Assembly: GCA_963576565.1 (NCBI GenBank)
Contig: CAUYVT010000048.1
Span: forward strand, 1-64,000
DNA from: Aspidapion aeneum
Lineage: Eukaryota > Arthropoda > Insecta > Coleoptera > Brentidae
Direction of reading: 5' to 3'
Length of the DNA stretch: 64,000 nucleotides
The notes under the pieces were generated by a model, which saw only the letters and a list, made by a program, of their open reading frames with translations, did not search any database and was not told the DNA's origin. Below, in pieces: positions 1 through 10,366 of this stretch. A program made the translations under genes and the position numbers. Within the stretch, counting starts at the first letter, position 1, and each line of letters opens with the position of its first letter.

Positions 1-754
1 TAGTATCTCACATTACACCTACTTACTAAATAATACCTTTTATAAGAACCTGAAATAAGTATAAAAATTTTTACCATCAAATAACTAAGCAACGTGAAAT
101 CCTAAAATTTATTACAAAAAGCCAGTAGCAGTTGTAAACATTTCAGTGTCGATGACGAACAAATTTGAACAAAAGTGAAAGATTTGAATTGCCTTAATGC
201 GCACGCGCAGGCGCTAGCTGACTGAAAGCTGACGAATGTATGTAGCAGAGAGTAAAAGATTGATCCTTACACCAACCATCTGGAAACGCCGCAAACACAT
301 CGTCTCATCATCATTTTATGTCATGTGTGTTGTAAACCGTCCAGAATCGATGATGCAAATGAAATGTGAAGAATTCGTCGATCCCTAGAATCCCATATAC
401 CTGTAGAACTCTATGGGTAAAGGTAACTAAAACCATATTTGGGCGAATATCGCGAAATTACTTGATTTCTGGGCCTAAAATAGAAGTTCTCATCATTAAA
501 TTTACACAACCTCACAAGAAAAACTTCGAGATCCGTAAGACAGACAATTCCTATGTATTTTTCGATGTTGAGTCAGATTTCGTGGTCAAAAAACTCCCTA
601 GGCGTCTGGAATTCTCCCCATTTATATGAAATCGATGCAAAAAAGGAGTTTTGGCAGACCATCATTCCGTTTTTATTCATTTTTGGTACATTGATTCTAC
701 CGGTCAAGAATATGAAGAATCCCTTATTTCAACATTTTCTGATCCATAGTCTAG
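1..754. other. Left flank of the large transposon, no gene seen
   Basis: AT-rich DNA with two short overlapping open frames of 74-87 codons that resemble no protein I know. No terminal repeats or splice-flanked exons were recognised. It directly precedes the transposon end at 755. Confidence 0.5.
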
Positions 755-770
755 CGAGGGGTATTTCGGT
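755..770 (+). repeat. Left terminal inverted repeat
   Basis: CGAGGGGTATTTCGGT is identical in reverse complement to 13437-13452 and to both ends of the shorter copy (43045-43060, 45691-45706). A further TGTACA lies 13-15 bp inside both ends. Confidence 0.9.
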
Positions 771-788
771 GGTGTAATTTGGTGTACA

Positions 789-988
789 GGCAAGTTGTAA
801 TCAGGTGTAATCAGGTGTAATCAGGCGTAATCAGTTGTAATCAGTTGTAATCAGTTGTAATCAGTTGTAATCAAGTTGCAATCAGGTGTAATCAGGTGTA
901 ATCAGGTGTAATCAGGTGTAATCAGGTGTAATCAGGTGTAATCAGGTGTAATCAGGTGTAATCAAGTTGTAATCATGTTGTAATCAAG
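789..988 (+). repeat. Left subterminal repeat block (TGTAATCA units)
   Basis: About 19 units of 10-11 bp with core TGTAATCAGG or TTGTAATCAG, all in the same orientation. The corresponding block of the shorter copy (45481-45670) has one fewer GTGTAATCAG unit, so the array slips. Such arrays beside the ends usually serve as transposase binding sites; that role is inferred. Confidence 0.85.
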
Positions 989-1015
989 TGGCAATTTTTG
1001 AAAATTTTGGTTATT

Positions 1016-1039
1016 GCGCATGCGTACAGTCATGCGCAA
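1016..1039. repeat. Small palindrome inside the left end
   Basis: TTGCGCATG and CATGCGCAA are separated by 6-8 bases. It is present in both copies of the transposon and may be a protein-binding site. Confidence 0.5.
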
Positions 1040-1358
1040 TTAAAGTGTTTATTTTAAGATTTATTTTTTATGTGTGAACCTTAGCCGACGCGACGGTAGG
1101 GTCAAAGAGTGAAATGTTTATTGAAGGGTAAGTAACATTCGAATAAAACAATAGAAGAAACTTGCATGCAATTATTTGCTTTTGTATGTAAAACTAATCT
1201 AGAAATTTCATAACACCCTTAGGGTCAATTCATACTCATAAGACAGCAAGCCGAGATTTTTTATGCGGTAAAAAATCTGCGCACTTTGTATTAAGTTGAT
1301 CTAAGTTGCGAGCATGATTTGACCTTTAAGCATGTGTGCTCTGCTCCTAGCTATGCTA

Positions 1359-2205
1359 CCCAGACAGCACAAAAACGTCCAATGGACGTCCAATTACCGT
1401 CCATGTCTGGACATTCTGGACGTCCATTGTTAGTCCATAACACAGCAGTGGACGTCCAATGGACGTCCAATGGACGATACATATTGGACACTTTTGTCCG
1501 TTCAATGGACGTCCATTTCTGGACATAAAGGGACGTCCATTGGACGTCCATTGGACATCCACTGGACATCCTTTGTATTGTAGTTTTACATTACTGCAGC
1601 AATCCATGGATTGTAAAAATGCATATCTGCCATCCTAAAAGAACCAAGAGTCCAATAGGTATTTACGTTACTAGACCGGAAAATGGAACTTTACAGGTAG
1701 ACACAGAATGTTTACAGGGCTTGCCGCAGGCGAGACCTGTAAATCTGTGGAGACCTGTAAAGTGAGTTTCCGGTCATGTACATCGAACTTTATTTTTTTT
1801 TTCAACCCACAAACCTGTTAACAGGTTTGTGTTTCAACCAAAATATTAATGCTGGTGGGTGGTAGGGGAAGTTTAAAATGTTTCAAGGGCGAGGGGGGTC
1901 AAAATTTGATAGAAATAATGTTTCATAAATAAAAGTAAAAAAAAAATTGAGACGAAAATTTAAAAACCCCTAAACGTAATCTCTGCTTTTAATGAAGGTC
2001 TACATATTATTTTCGATAGAAAAAACAGATATATTAAAAAAAAACAGTTGACTAAATTATAATGGACGTCCATTGTACGATCATACCATGTCCATTGGTT
2101 TGTCCGAATTTGGACGTCCAATGGACGTCCATTTAATGTCCTGGACGTCCTGGACCTGGGATGGACTTAAACTGGACGTCCATTGGACGACGTGTGCTGT
2201 CTGGG
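1359..2205. mobile_element. Nested 847-bp element with CCCAGACAGCAC termini
   Basis: It starts CCCAGACAGCAC and ends GTGCTGTCTGGG (12-bp perfect inverted repeats), flanked by TA on both sides. Inside both ends are clusters of TGGACGTCCA units (about 1376-1567 and 2062-2186). In the shorter transposon copy the internal deletion removes everything beyond position 1891, so only the left end of this nested element survives there. Short open frames over the repeats are artefacts. Confidence 0.75.
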
Positions 2206-2253
2206 TATGATGTCAATCGGTTTTTGCCAGATTAAAAATGCGGAGAGATTAAG

Positions 2254-2623
2254 TACCCTGATCCTAGAGCAAGCTCGTTCATTTTTGACTTTTTTTTCCT
2301 CGCTCTTATCATTGGCGGCTCGTTATTATTTTCAATAGTTTGTTTTCTTGTCAAACGATTTAAATTAACCTTTTGTTTAAATAGTCCTATGGTAGTGGTA
2401 AAGAAAGTGGAAGTTTAAATTCGATTCCTTGTGTGTTTGCTTGCCTGGGTGTGTCACATTGTACTTGTGTGTCCCATTTTATATCCGAAATTAGTAAAAA
2501 AATATAGGACAAGTCAAGTCGCCGATGACCAAATCGAGGAAAACAAATCAAAAATGACAACTCAAACTTTTAAAGTAATGTCAGGCTTTGCTTCTTTTAG
2601 AGCTTGCCTCAGGATCAGGGTCC
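2254..2623. mobile_element. Small inverted-repeat element (MITE-like)
   Basis: ACCCTGATCCTAGAGCAAGCTC at the left is mirrored by GAGCTTGCCTCAGGATCAGGGT at the right, with one-base offsets. There is no coding content and no clear target duplication. Confidence 0.55.
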
Positions 2624-2689
2624 TTAGTAGAGATCCACAGATAATAACTAAAGGAATGCGTTGAAGTATGCCGGTTTTTGCTCATTATC

Positions 2690-3060
2690 CAGTCAGTGGC
2701 GGCTCGTGAGGTAGTGCCACGGTGCCATGGCACTACCTTATTTTTCTGCAAAAAAAAAATACTTTTTGGTCTTTAAAATTTTGTTTCCCTTTATTTTGTA
2801 ATTTTCTTTTTATCTTCATCATTACATTACCATGGTTATCCCGACTTAGGCGATCGTGTATTTCCGATTCAAAGCGACGGACCTGCGAACGACTAACTCT
2901 GTGCCAATTTCAGGCTGGCTCGGCTAAAAAGAGATAGGTTTTACCCGCAGCCAATGTAAACGACAAAGATGGGGCGAAAAGCGCGCCTTTAACATTGCGT
3001 ATATAGGAAAATTAGAGCAAAATTTGTGCCAGGCACGGCGGCTCATTATTTGTATTGTTT
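2690..3060. other. Diverged repeat with CAGTGGCGGCTCG end
   Basis: CAGTGGCGGCTCGTGAGG followed by a GTGCCA/TGGCAC hairpin looks like one end of another hAT-like element. A matching right end was not found. Confidence 0.35.
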
Positions 3061-3237
3061 GGGTGGCGGAAGAGTGGACTCGCACTTTTAATCCAGTCAT
3101 CTTTAGTGCCAAAATTAATTGAAATTTGATTTTTATAAATTATAGTTGAAAAACATAGAAAGAAGTTTTTTTTAAATAATATAATTTAAAAAGACGATTT
3201 GTCTTTAAAATATAAGGTGTAACTATCAACAATAAAT

Positions 3238-3238
3238 C

Positions 3239-3279
<41 letters not shown>

Positions 3280-3308
3280 TGGTAGTAGTAGTAGTAGTAG
3301 TAGTAGTA
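3238..3308 (+). repeat. (AGT)n microsatellite
   Basis: About 23 AGT/GGT triplets immediately beside the left end of the element at 3309-4071. Confidence 0.95.
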
Positions 3309-4071
3309 CTGCCGTCCAAAGGAAGAATGCAGTAAGTCGAGAAACCTCGTTTTGAGAAAAACAAAACAAAAAACGATTTTTGGTTTTGCAGTTTTTATGA
3401 TTAACACTTAAGTATCAACTGAAAAAAAGCAAACTTTTTGGTATAAGCAGTGGCGGTCACAGGGGGCCCCCCCCTTTTCAAGCCACTTAATACCGCGATC
3501 GCCCCCCCCCCCCTTTTCAAGCCACTTAATACCAAGTTAACAAATAACACAACAACTGTCCGCCCAAATTGCAAAAATTTTCGCCTGCGGCGCTATTGAA
3601 AACCATTCTGTATACAATTTTAATTATGAAACATTTAAAAAATGCAATTTTTAGTATAATTTTATCAAAATTTTCGCCTGCGGCGCATTTAGCACGTATT
3701 TTTATTCACAAATTTAAGATAAACGGACAACTCAAAATCTGATTAGGTACTATTAGATCTGCATTGACCGAGCCTGTACCATTTTTAAACCGCCCCCCCC
3801 CCCCTTTCACAAAAGCTGTGACCGACACTGGTATAAGTTTTGACCAATTTTGACAAGTACGCATTTTATTTACATTACTGCATTCTACCTCAGTTTTTCA
3901 TACATTTTTTGGAAAGAATTTACGACTTACAGCAAACTAAAAAGTTGTTTTTTTTTGCAAAAAAAACAAATTTCTTTAAAAACGTTTTTTTGATAGATGC
4001 AAAATTTAAAACTGCATCAAAAAATCTTAAAAATGCAAGTCGACTTACTGCGTTCTTCCTTTGGACGGCAG
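3309..4071. mobile_element. Nested MITE with CTGCCGTCC termini, itself interrupted
   Basis: Terminal inverted repeats of about 32 bp start CTGCCGTCCAAAGGAAGAA and differ at one position. The body is AT-rich and non-coding. A GC-rich hAT-like element (3448-3830) is inserted in the middle. Confidence 0.8.
3448..3830. mobile_element. hAT-like MITE, CAGTG termini, 7-8 bp target duplication
   Basis: It begins CAGTGGCGGTCACAG and ends CTGTGACCGACACTG. The flanks share GTATAAG (or GGTATAAG if the terminal G is counted), matching hAT-type insertion. It has runs of 8-14 C residues near both ends and no open frame. Confidence 0.8.
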
Positions 4072-6328
4072 AGTAGCCATGAGAACATGACAACATACCA
4101 GCAAAGATTACCTTAACAACTTCGGCACTCTATGATACCAGCCCACATTCCGGAAAGTGTCGAAAAAAAACGAGGCTTATTTGAATACCGAACTAGGTAT
4201 TTTAGTGCAGTGCAGATCAAGTCATTTATTGTGCATGTCACAACATAAATGGATGTTATAGGTGTTTAATATAAACAACGGTCAAAGGAAGGGCCGCTTG
4301 TGTAACTTTGTGGAAGGTAAAAGCCAATGTTAAATACACTTAATAACTCGCTTAATAAGAAATAATATTTTTACTTACCTGTAAAAGAGCTAGGTAATTT
4401 TTCCACAGTAGAATATTTATTGTTGGTATGTTATATCGAATTGAATCTATAAAAAAAACCGGCAAGAAAACCCCCGAAAAAAAAACAAGAAAAAGTTATT
4501 ATAGCTAACCCAAACTCTACCCAACCCAACATTTTCAGATTTTGATGTATTTTAACTTATTTTTTACCAGATGAATACTCCGCAGCTTCGCCTGCGGTTT
4601 TACCCATTTTTCCCCTTTTCTTTGATTTAAATGATGATAACTTTTGTTACTGTAAACCGATTTTAATGAAATAAAGCCTATGTCCTGCCCAGGTGCCCAA
4701 GGAATCCAGTAGTAAAAGTCTGATTTTAATCGATCCAGTAGTTTTTGCACAAACAAAAGTTCTAAAAATTGTATTTTTGGTATCTATATGGTCGGTCTGT
4801 TTAGAAGCCCACAACAAAAATTAAAAAAAAAATATATTTAATGTACAGAACTGACCCCTCTAGAGATTTATTATATGTATAGATTATAATAATTATGCAA
4901 CAATAGATTATTCCATGGGTTTTTTTTCGGTAGTTTTATCCGGGTTTTTTCTCCCTGGGTTTTTTTGCTAGATTCAGTATAGTTAGTGTGACCATTTATA
5001 CTTTCGTGAGTACAGTATTCTTTTTTAAAGCAGAGTACTTCATACTCTACTACATTAGAACTATAGGTACTTTTATTTTCCTCATATCATCGCAACAGTA
5101 TCAAAAATAATTATTTTCTTATATTTAAAATATACAAAAATCCAAAATTTTAAGGAATTTGATCAAATTGTAAGTATTTTTGCCTGCGGCACAATAAATC
5201 ATTTTTATATAAAGGGCACAGAACCAAAACGGCCTAACCCACAAATTGACCAAAATTCAGTTTTTCTCTTCACTTTTATATGCTTTAAGATGTAATAAAT
5301 TGTTAGAGAATGCCAAAAGAATATCATGATATTTAATATCAAATTTACAAAATAATAAAAAAAAAGTTCTTATGGGTGGTATTACACGCGAAAAAAAAAA
5401 CAAATTATTATTTTCGTTATTTTTTTTATTTCTCCATTTGGTACTGTGCCCTTCATATATGATTTTTGTTTAATTTTACATAAATTTTTATCAGCAGGAT
5501 CTTTAAAAAAATTATCTACTTTTAGTTTTATTTAACCCTTTTAAAAAAAAGCTTGCAGCTAAAAATGCTAGTTTTAGTGTCAATTTTTGAATGGCATTTT
5601 AAAAGTGTAAAATATAACATTTTTAGAATAATTTTTTCGAATCTTTTGCTGCGGCGTAGCTATTGCATGGTTTTGGCAACACTAAATCCCTAAAATGTCT
5701 CCCCAACCCTGCAGCCCTCCTTGGCAGCTAACCCAATCAACTTTTTTTAAAATATTTCACAAAAAATGTAAAAGAGCTATATAAAATCATTTATTGTTAG
5801 CTCAAAAAAATCTGGTAGGCCTAATGTATGTATGTGTGTAAGTGTCCCTTAATCAGGCAAAAACGAAGGTAAAGTGTAAACTGTATTAAAACATAAACTC
5901 CATTTCAAATTCATCCGGACCAATTTTTTGACACTGACAGTGACATTTCCATTTAACTTCTGTGTTTAAAAGTCAGCTGACATATTGAAATTGACCCTGA
6001 GAATTTGGGATAAACAGTAGACTACATTTTAGTTAACATTTCAGTCAGTGGCAGTTGTAAATGAAACTTGTTTGGAAATTGCAGGCAACGCCGCGGGTCG
6101 ACCGCTATTATCAAATATAGAATAGATAGATTTACAGATAGAGGAAAATTTTTAGTGCCCTTATAAATTTACAGAAAAATGATTTGTGACATAAGAATAA
6201 GGGAATAAATAGGAAATAATTTTTTTTTACCATTACAATTTGTACTAGCAAATCACACAGTCGATATCAAGCAAACCATAATAACTAGCTGGTATAGCCT
6301 TTGACTAATATTTTGCTTTTACTTTTAG
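4072..6328. other. 5' non-coding part of the large transposon
   Basis: AT-rich with no credible coding frame. GCCTGCGGC-containing tracts recur near 3588, 3670, 4580 and 5181. This is presumably where the transposase promoter and any untranslated exon lie. An acceptor-like TTTTACTTTTAG sits directly before the start codon at 6329. Confidence 0.4.
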
Positions 6329-9300
6329 ATGGAGCCCTCCGATACTCTCTTTCCGAAACTGGAGGAAGCTCTGGGAACACAAGTACCTGGTTATATCAAA
6401 AATCTGTTAACTGTAACAGGATTCGGAACAACCGCAACACTTAAAAATATTACGAATGACGATATCAAGACAATTGAATGTTATGCTAAAGATACACTGC
6501 ACCATATTATTCCCGAAACTGATTACGGAATGTATTATGGACCGCTTTACAAGAAAAAACCGGGTATGTTTGCTTTAAATATAGGCTTTCGCAATCTTAT
6601 TTTTCTTATGAAAGATGCTTTAAAGCCTGTCAATGATCAAATACCAAAGGATTGTTGGACCATGACTGATTCGGTTATAATCGAAGATCGCTGGACCATG
6701 ACTGACTCGGTTTTAGTTCAAGATTGTAAAAACTCCCAAGAACGAACCGCGAACGACACGGACACATTAACCAAAGAAAACGCTGAAATATCGAAATTGG
6801 TACGTGTTTGGGTCAAAAATCGCTTGGGAAATGAATGGGAAAAGCATAAACCCAGTATGGAATTATTATTTAACAACATAAAATATGCCGCGACACAAAA
6901 AAATGAACAAACAATATGCAAAATTACCTGTCAGTGTTCAAAAACTTTTATTATCCGAAAATTTTCTAAAAAAACAAATAGGTCATCGAGGTGGATTCTT
7001 TCAAATTTTAACAGACATTTACTTAAAACACATCTTAAGGGGTTTATCTTGGAAAACCAAACTGATTCAAATGACGAATCTCAATCCACAAGGGACAACA
7101 GCATATCTGAAGAAGAGCAAGCCAAATTAGTGGTGCAAAGCAAAATAACTTCTTTTACAGAAAAAACTCGAGAAAAACCAAGAATTCTACAATGTTTGAC
7201 AATAAAAAAATTTCAGCCGATCCAAAATTTGCACTTGGATTCGCCCCCGGATTTGTCACATGATACCGAACATGATACAAATGATTTGTTCTATACCACA
7301 GGGTACCTCAAAAATAACTCTGATAATGCTGATTTAAAACTACCAGAAAATATTTTTGATGATGGTATACCTGATAAAGAGAACCTAGATCCAATGCCGG
7401 ATTATTTAGAAAATCAAAATTTAATGGACTCAGACAATACGACTTTAGAAAATCACGTGGTCAATCTCAACCTAGATTTTAATAAACCTTTGTCTGGTGT
7501 GACAGTTGAAAATATGTTAAATACAAGCCTACTCGATAATGTAGCCCCAGATTTGAGTACAGATTCCATTACTGAAAATATGGAAAAAATATCCAAAGGT
7601 TATAATCATGACAACCAAAATTTGACAGTTTTAACAAATAGCATTTTACAAGATCAACTGAATAATGAAGAGGAGGATTTAGAAAGCGTCCACGATGAAA
7701 ATACAACCTGTTTAACTGCCACAAAATGGAGTTCACTTAAATATTCACGGTCAGAACGCGAAAGAAGAAAACGAGAAAATTTAACAAGCCAAAATCAAAA
7801 ATTGATAACTTCGTATTTTCCGATCATCACTCAGATAGCCGAATTAATTAACCAAAATTCATCACGTAAGTTTTATGAAACTGCGGATTTAAGAACTTCA
7901 GATGTAGAAATAACCAACGATTTTCTACATAAATTAATCGAACATGCGACTCAAAATCAGAACTCTAATAAAAAAAATTCCTTTGAGCCCGATTTCAAAC
8001 GATTTAGCGTATATCTATATTATATTGGAGGAAAATTATTATACGAAACCTTACATGCAAACTTAAGTAGCGTTATTCCTTCTTTATCTTCATTAAATAG
8101 GTTTATAAAACAGGACAAATTAAGATACGAATTGGGTAAAATTAACATGTCTGCTTTGAATCAATATTTGGAACAACGCAATTTAAAAAAGATTGTCTGG
8201 GTGGCGGAAGATTGCACGCGTATAACGGGCTCAATAGAATACGACACTTTCTCAAACAATATTGTGGGTTTCTCTTCTCCATTGGAGCGTGGAATTCCAA
8301 AGATTGATGCTTTTCCAGCAACGTCTGTTGCAAGTGTAAAAAATTACTACGAAAATTCAACTAAAGCAGAATACGCACTAGTTATTGTGGCAGAAGCACT
8401 TGAAAAGTCGCCTCCATTTATTTTATCGGTCTTTGGAACCGACAATAAATTTAATGCCACCGATGTATCTCAAAGATGGAACTATCTTAAAACAGAAGCT
8501 GCAGCATACAATATAAGGATTTTGGGATTCTCATCTGATGGAGACCCTCGTTTACTAAAAGCTATGAAATCCTATGCAGGGTTTACGACAGAGCCTCAAA
8601 ATTTTAATCACTTGGACTATAATAAAACTGATATTTGTTTTATGCAAGATCCCATTCACATTATGGTTAAACTAAAAAATAAGTTTTTTGACCCCAAAAC
8701 AACCCTGGTACTAGGAAAATATAATGCCAAAGTCGATGACATAAAAGCTGTAATTGAAACCTTTCAAAAAGATAAACATTTACTAACTCTTTATAATTTA
8801 AGCAGGGAAGACCGCATGAACTACGAGAGTGCTCGAAAAATTTGCGACATAAAAATTCAAAACTTACTTTTAAATGTAGAGAACAGTAACGGAACAAGAA
8901 GTTTCCTTAAAATTATGAATTTTGTTAATTTTGGTTTTGTTGAAAAAAGTCACGATATCCAAGAAATTATTTACAGAACCTTTTTTTCGATCTTTTTTTT
9001 GCGTCTTTGGCGTAATTCTGTTAAAAAAAATCCAAATCTGACTTTACAAAAAAATTTTATTACATCTAACGCTTATTCCTGCATCGAATTAAATGGACAA
9101 ACACTTTTGAAACTTGTGTATTTATTCCAAAACGATAAAAGCCTATCTCCAGATATGTTTTCCTTATTAGTAATGAACAGCCAGAAATGTGAAATAACGT
9201 TTAGACACGCAAGATCTATGAGTAGTACAGAATCAACGGTAGTAAACTTTAGTCTAAATGAATTTGTACACAAACTTGATCGAATTCAATACATAAACGC

Positions 9301-10366
9301 CTTAAAACACGACCTAAAGGATTCGTTTGTTTTTCCACGAGACCTAAGAAAAGAAACTAAAAATAAAGTGGAAGCCGAACAAAAATCGCTTTTACTTTTT
9401 GACAATATAGATGTTACCTCTATATTGGAAAAATGTAAAAATGATGCCATAAAAGAAGCAGAAGAATTAAGAATTGAAGTTGATGAGGGGGCTTTATACA
9501 TTTTGGATATACAGATAGATAACATAGACAACATAGATACGGATATAGACGATGGAATATTGTTTCAGGAGGATGAAAACAATCAACAATTGATGAAAGA
9601 ACTATATCAAAATGACAAAGAGTTGCCAACAGAACACAATATTTTTGATAAAGATTTAGACCTCAAAGACTACAGTAACAGTAACGTAGATTTATCTAAA
9701 AAAAGTCCTTATTTAAAAATAAATGTTGGGAATAACAAATCTAAAGTTATTAAAAAGAGTTCACTATGTTGGTTATTAAACGAGGGTAGAGGAAGGATTA
9801 GTCCAGACAGATTAAGACGTTTTCTATCTAACTCAAAGAAAAGAGTAGCAGAAGAAAGTAAACCAAAAAATTCTAAAAAAAGAAAAACGTCAATAAAAGA
9901 TTTAGAAGTGGACAAAAATCTCGATGAAATCGATAGTACATCAGAATCCGACAGCGAAGAAAATATTATTTTAAATGATTCCTCAGATATGGAAACTTTT
10001 TCTTCATTTGAAGAGGAAAACCTGGAAGAAAAGCTTGGAACCGAAAATAAAATTGAAGAAATGCAGCCTAAAATTTCAGTAGATAACTTTTACTGTGTTT
10101 ATTATGATAAAGACTGGTTTGTGGGAAAAATAATGAAAGAAATCAAGGAGTCAAAATTTAAAGTAAAATTTCTTCAGGCAAATGGCGAATCTTTTGCGTG
10201 GCCCCCAAAAAATGATGTACAAAATGTTGATGTGAAATATATTTTTCATGGTCCTTTAAATGTGGGTCACGAGTCACCGTTCAAACTTAAAAGATCGGAT
10301 AAAGTAAAAATTATTAAAAAATACAATGAAATGAAGAAAAATCTCGAGAAAAATGTACCTTTTTAA
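6329..10366 (+). CDS. Transposase-like protein, 1345 residues, intact
   Basis: This is the only long gene of the 12.7 kb element and probably its transposase. Visible in order: a duplicated 13-residue motif (WTMTDSV twice, about 110-132); a zinc finger with Cys201-x-Cys203 and His230-x4-His235 after a preceding Cys197; a long polar linker; a basic RSERERRKRE stretch near 475; a putative catalytic core with VAEDCT (Asp628), SSDGDPR (Asp737), QDPIHI (Asp774, His777) and CEITFRHARS (Glu955); a basic KNSKKRK patch near 1180, likely a nuclear signal; an acidic region; and a Tudor/SH3-like C-terminus (about 1250-1312, DWFVGKI...FAWPPKND). The D-D-E assignment is by motif only. The DG and DPIH motifs recall P-like transposases, but I cannot place it securely. 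There are no stops or frameshifts, so it may be active. Confidence 0.8.
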   Translation: MEPSDTLFPKLEEALGTQVPGYIKNLLTVTGFGTTATLKNITNDDIKTIECYAKDTLHHIIPETDYGMYYGPLYKKKPGMFALNIGFRNLIFLMKDALKPVNDQIPKDCWTMTDSVIIEDRWTMTDSVLVQDCKNSQERTANDTDTLTKENAEISKLVRVWVKNRLGNEWEKHKPSMELLFNNIKYAATQKNEQTICKITCQCSKTFIIRKFSKKTNRSSRWILSNFNRHLLKTHLKGFILENQTDSNDESQSTRDNSISEEEQAKLVVQSKITSFTEKTREKPRILQCLTIKKFQPIQNLHLDSPPDLSHDTEHDTNDLFYTTGYLKNNSDNADLKLPENIFDDGIPDKENLDPMPDYLENQNLMDSDNTTLENHVVNLNLDFNKPLSGVTVENMLNTSLLDNVAPDLSTDSITENMEKISKGYNHDNQNLTVLTNSILQDQLNNEEEDLESVHDENTTCLTATKWSSLKYSRSERERRKRENLTSQNQKLITSYFPIITQIAELINQNSSRKFYETADLRTSDVEITNDFLHKLIEHATQNQNSNKKNSFEPDFKRFSVYLYYIGGKLLYETLHANLSSVIPSLSSLNRFIKQDKLRYELGKINMSALNQYLEQRNLKKIVWVAEDCTRITGSIEYDTFSNNIVGFSSPLERGIPKIDAFPATSVASVKNYYENSTKAEYALVIVAEALEKSPPFILSVFGTDNKFNATDVSQRWNYLKTEAAAYNIRILGFSSDGDPRLLKAMKSYAGFTTEPQNFNHLDYNKTDICFMQDPIHIMVKLKNKFFDPKTTLVLGKYNAKVDDIKAVIETFQKDKHLLTLYNLSREDRMNYESARKICDIKIQNLLLNVENSNGTRSFLKIMNFVNFGFVEKSHDIQEIIYRTFFSIFFLRLWRNSVKKNPNLTLQKNFITSNAYSCIELNGQTLLKLVYLFQNDKSLSPDMFSLLVMNSQKCEITFRHARSMSSTESTVVNFSLNEFVHKLDRIQYINALKHDLKDSFVFPRDLRKETKNKVEAEQKSLLLFDNIDVTSILEKCKNDAIKEAEELRIEVDEGALYILDIQIDNIDNIDTDIDDGILFQEDENNQQLMKELYQNDKELPTEHNIFDKDLDLKDYSNSNVDLSKKSPYLKINVGNNKSKVIKKSSLCWLLNEGRGRISPDRLRRFLSNSKKRVAEESKPKNSKKRKTSIKDLEVDKNLDEIDSTSESDSEENIILNDSSDMETFSSFEEENLEEKLGTENKIEEMQPKISVDNFYCVYYDKDWFVGKIMKEIKESKFKVKFLQANGESFAWPPKNDVQNVDVKYIFHGPLNVGHESPFKLKRSDKVKIIKKYNEMKKNLEKNVPF

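Noticed and set aside
789..988. Regular short repeats resembling a CRISPR array
   Set aside because: Units are 10-11 bp with no unique spacers, they lie at transposon ends, and the genome is eukaryotic.
1319..1607. Overlapping 69-83 codon frames on both strands, repeated identically at 44864-45152
   Set aside because: They read through the TGGACGTCCA repeat in several frames at once. Their duplication reflects the two transposon copies, not conserved coding.
6329..10366. Assignment of the large protein to the KDZ (Zisupton-type) transposases on the basis of the 8-bp duplication
   Set aside because: I do not see the motifs I associate with that group. The DG and DPIH motifs fit P-like proteins slightly better, but not enough to name a superfamily.
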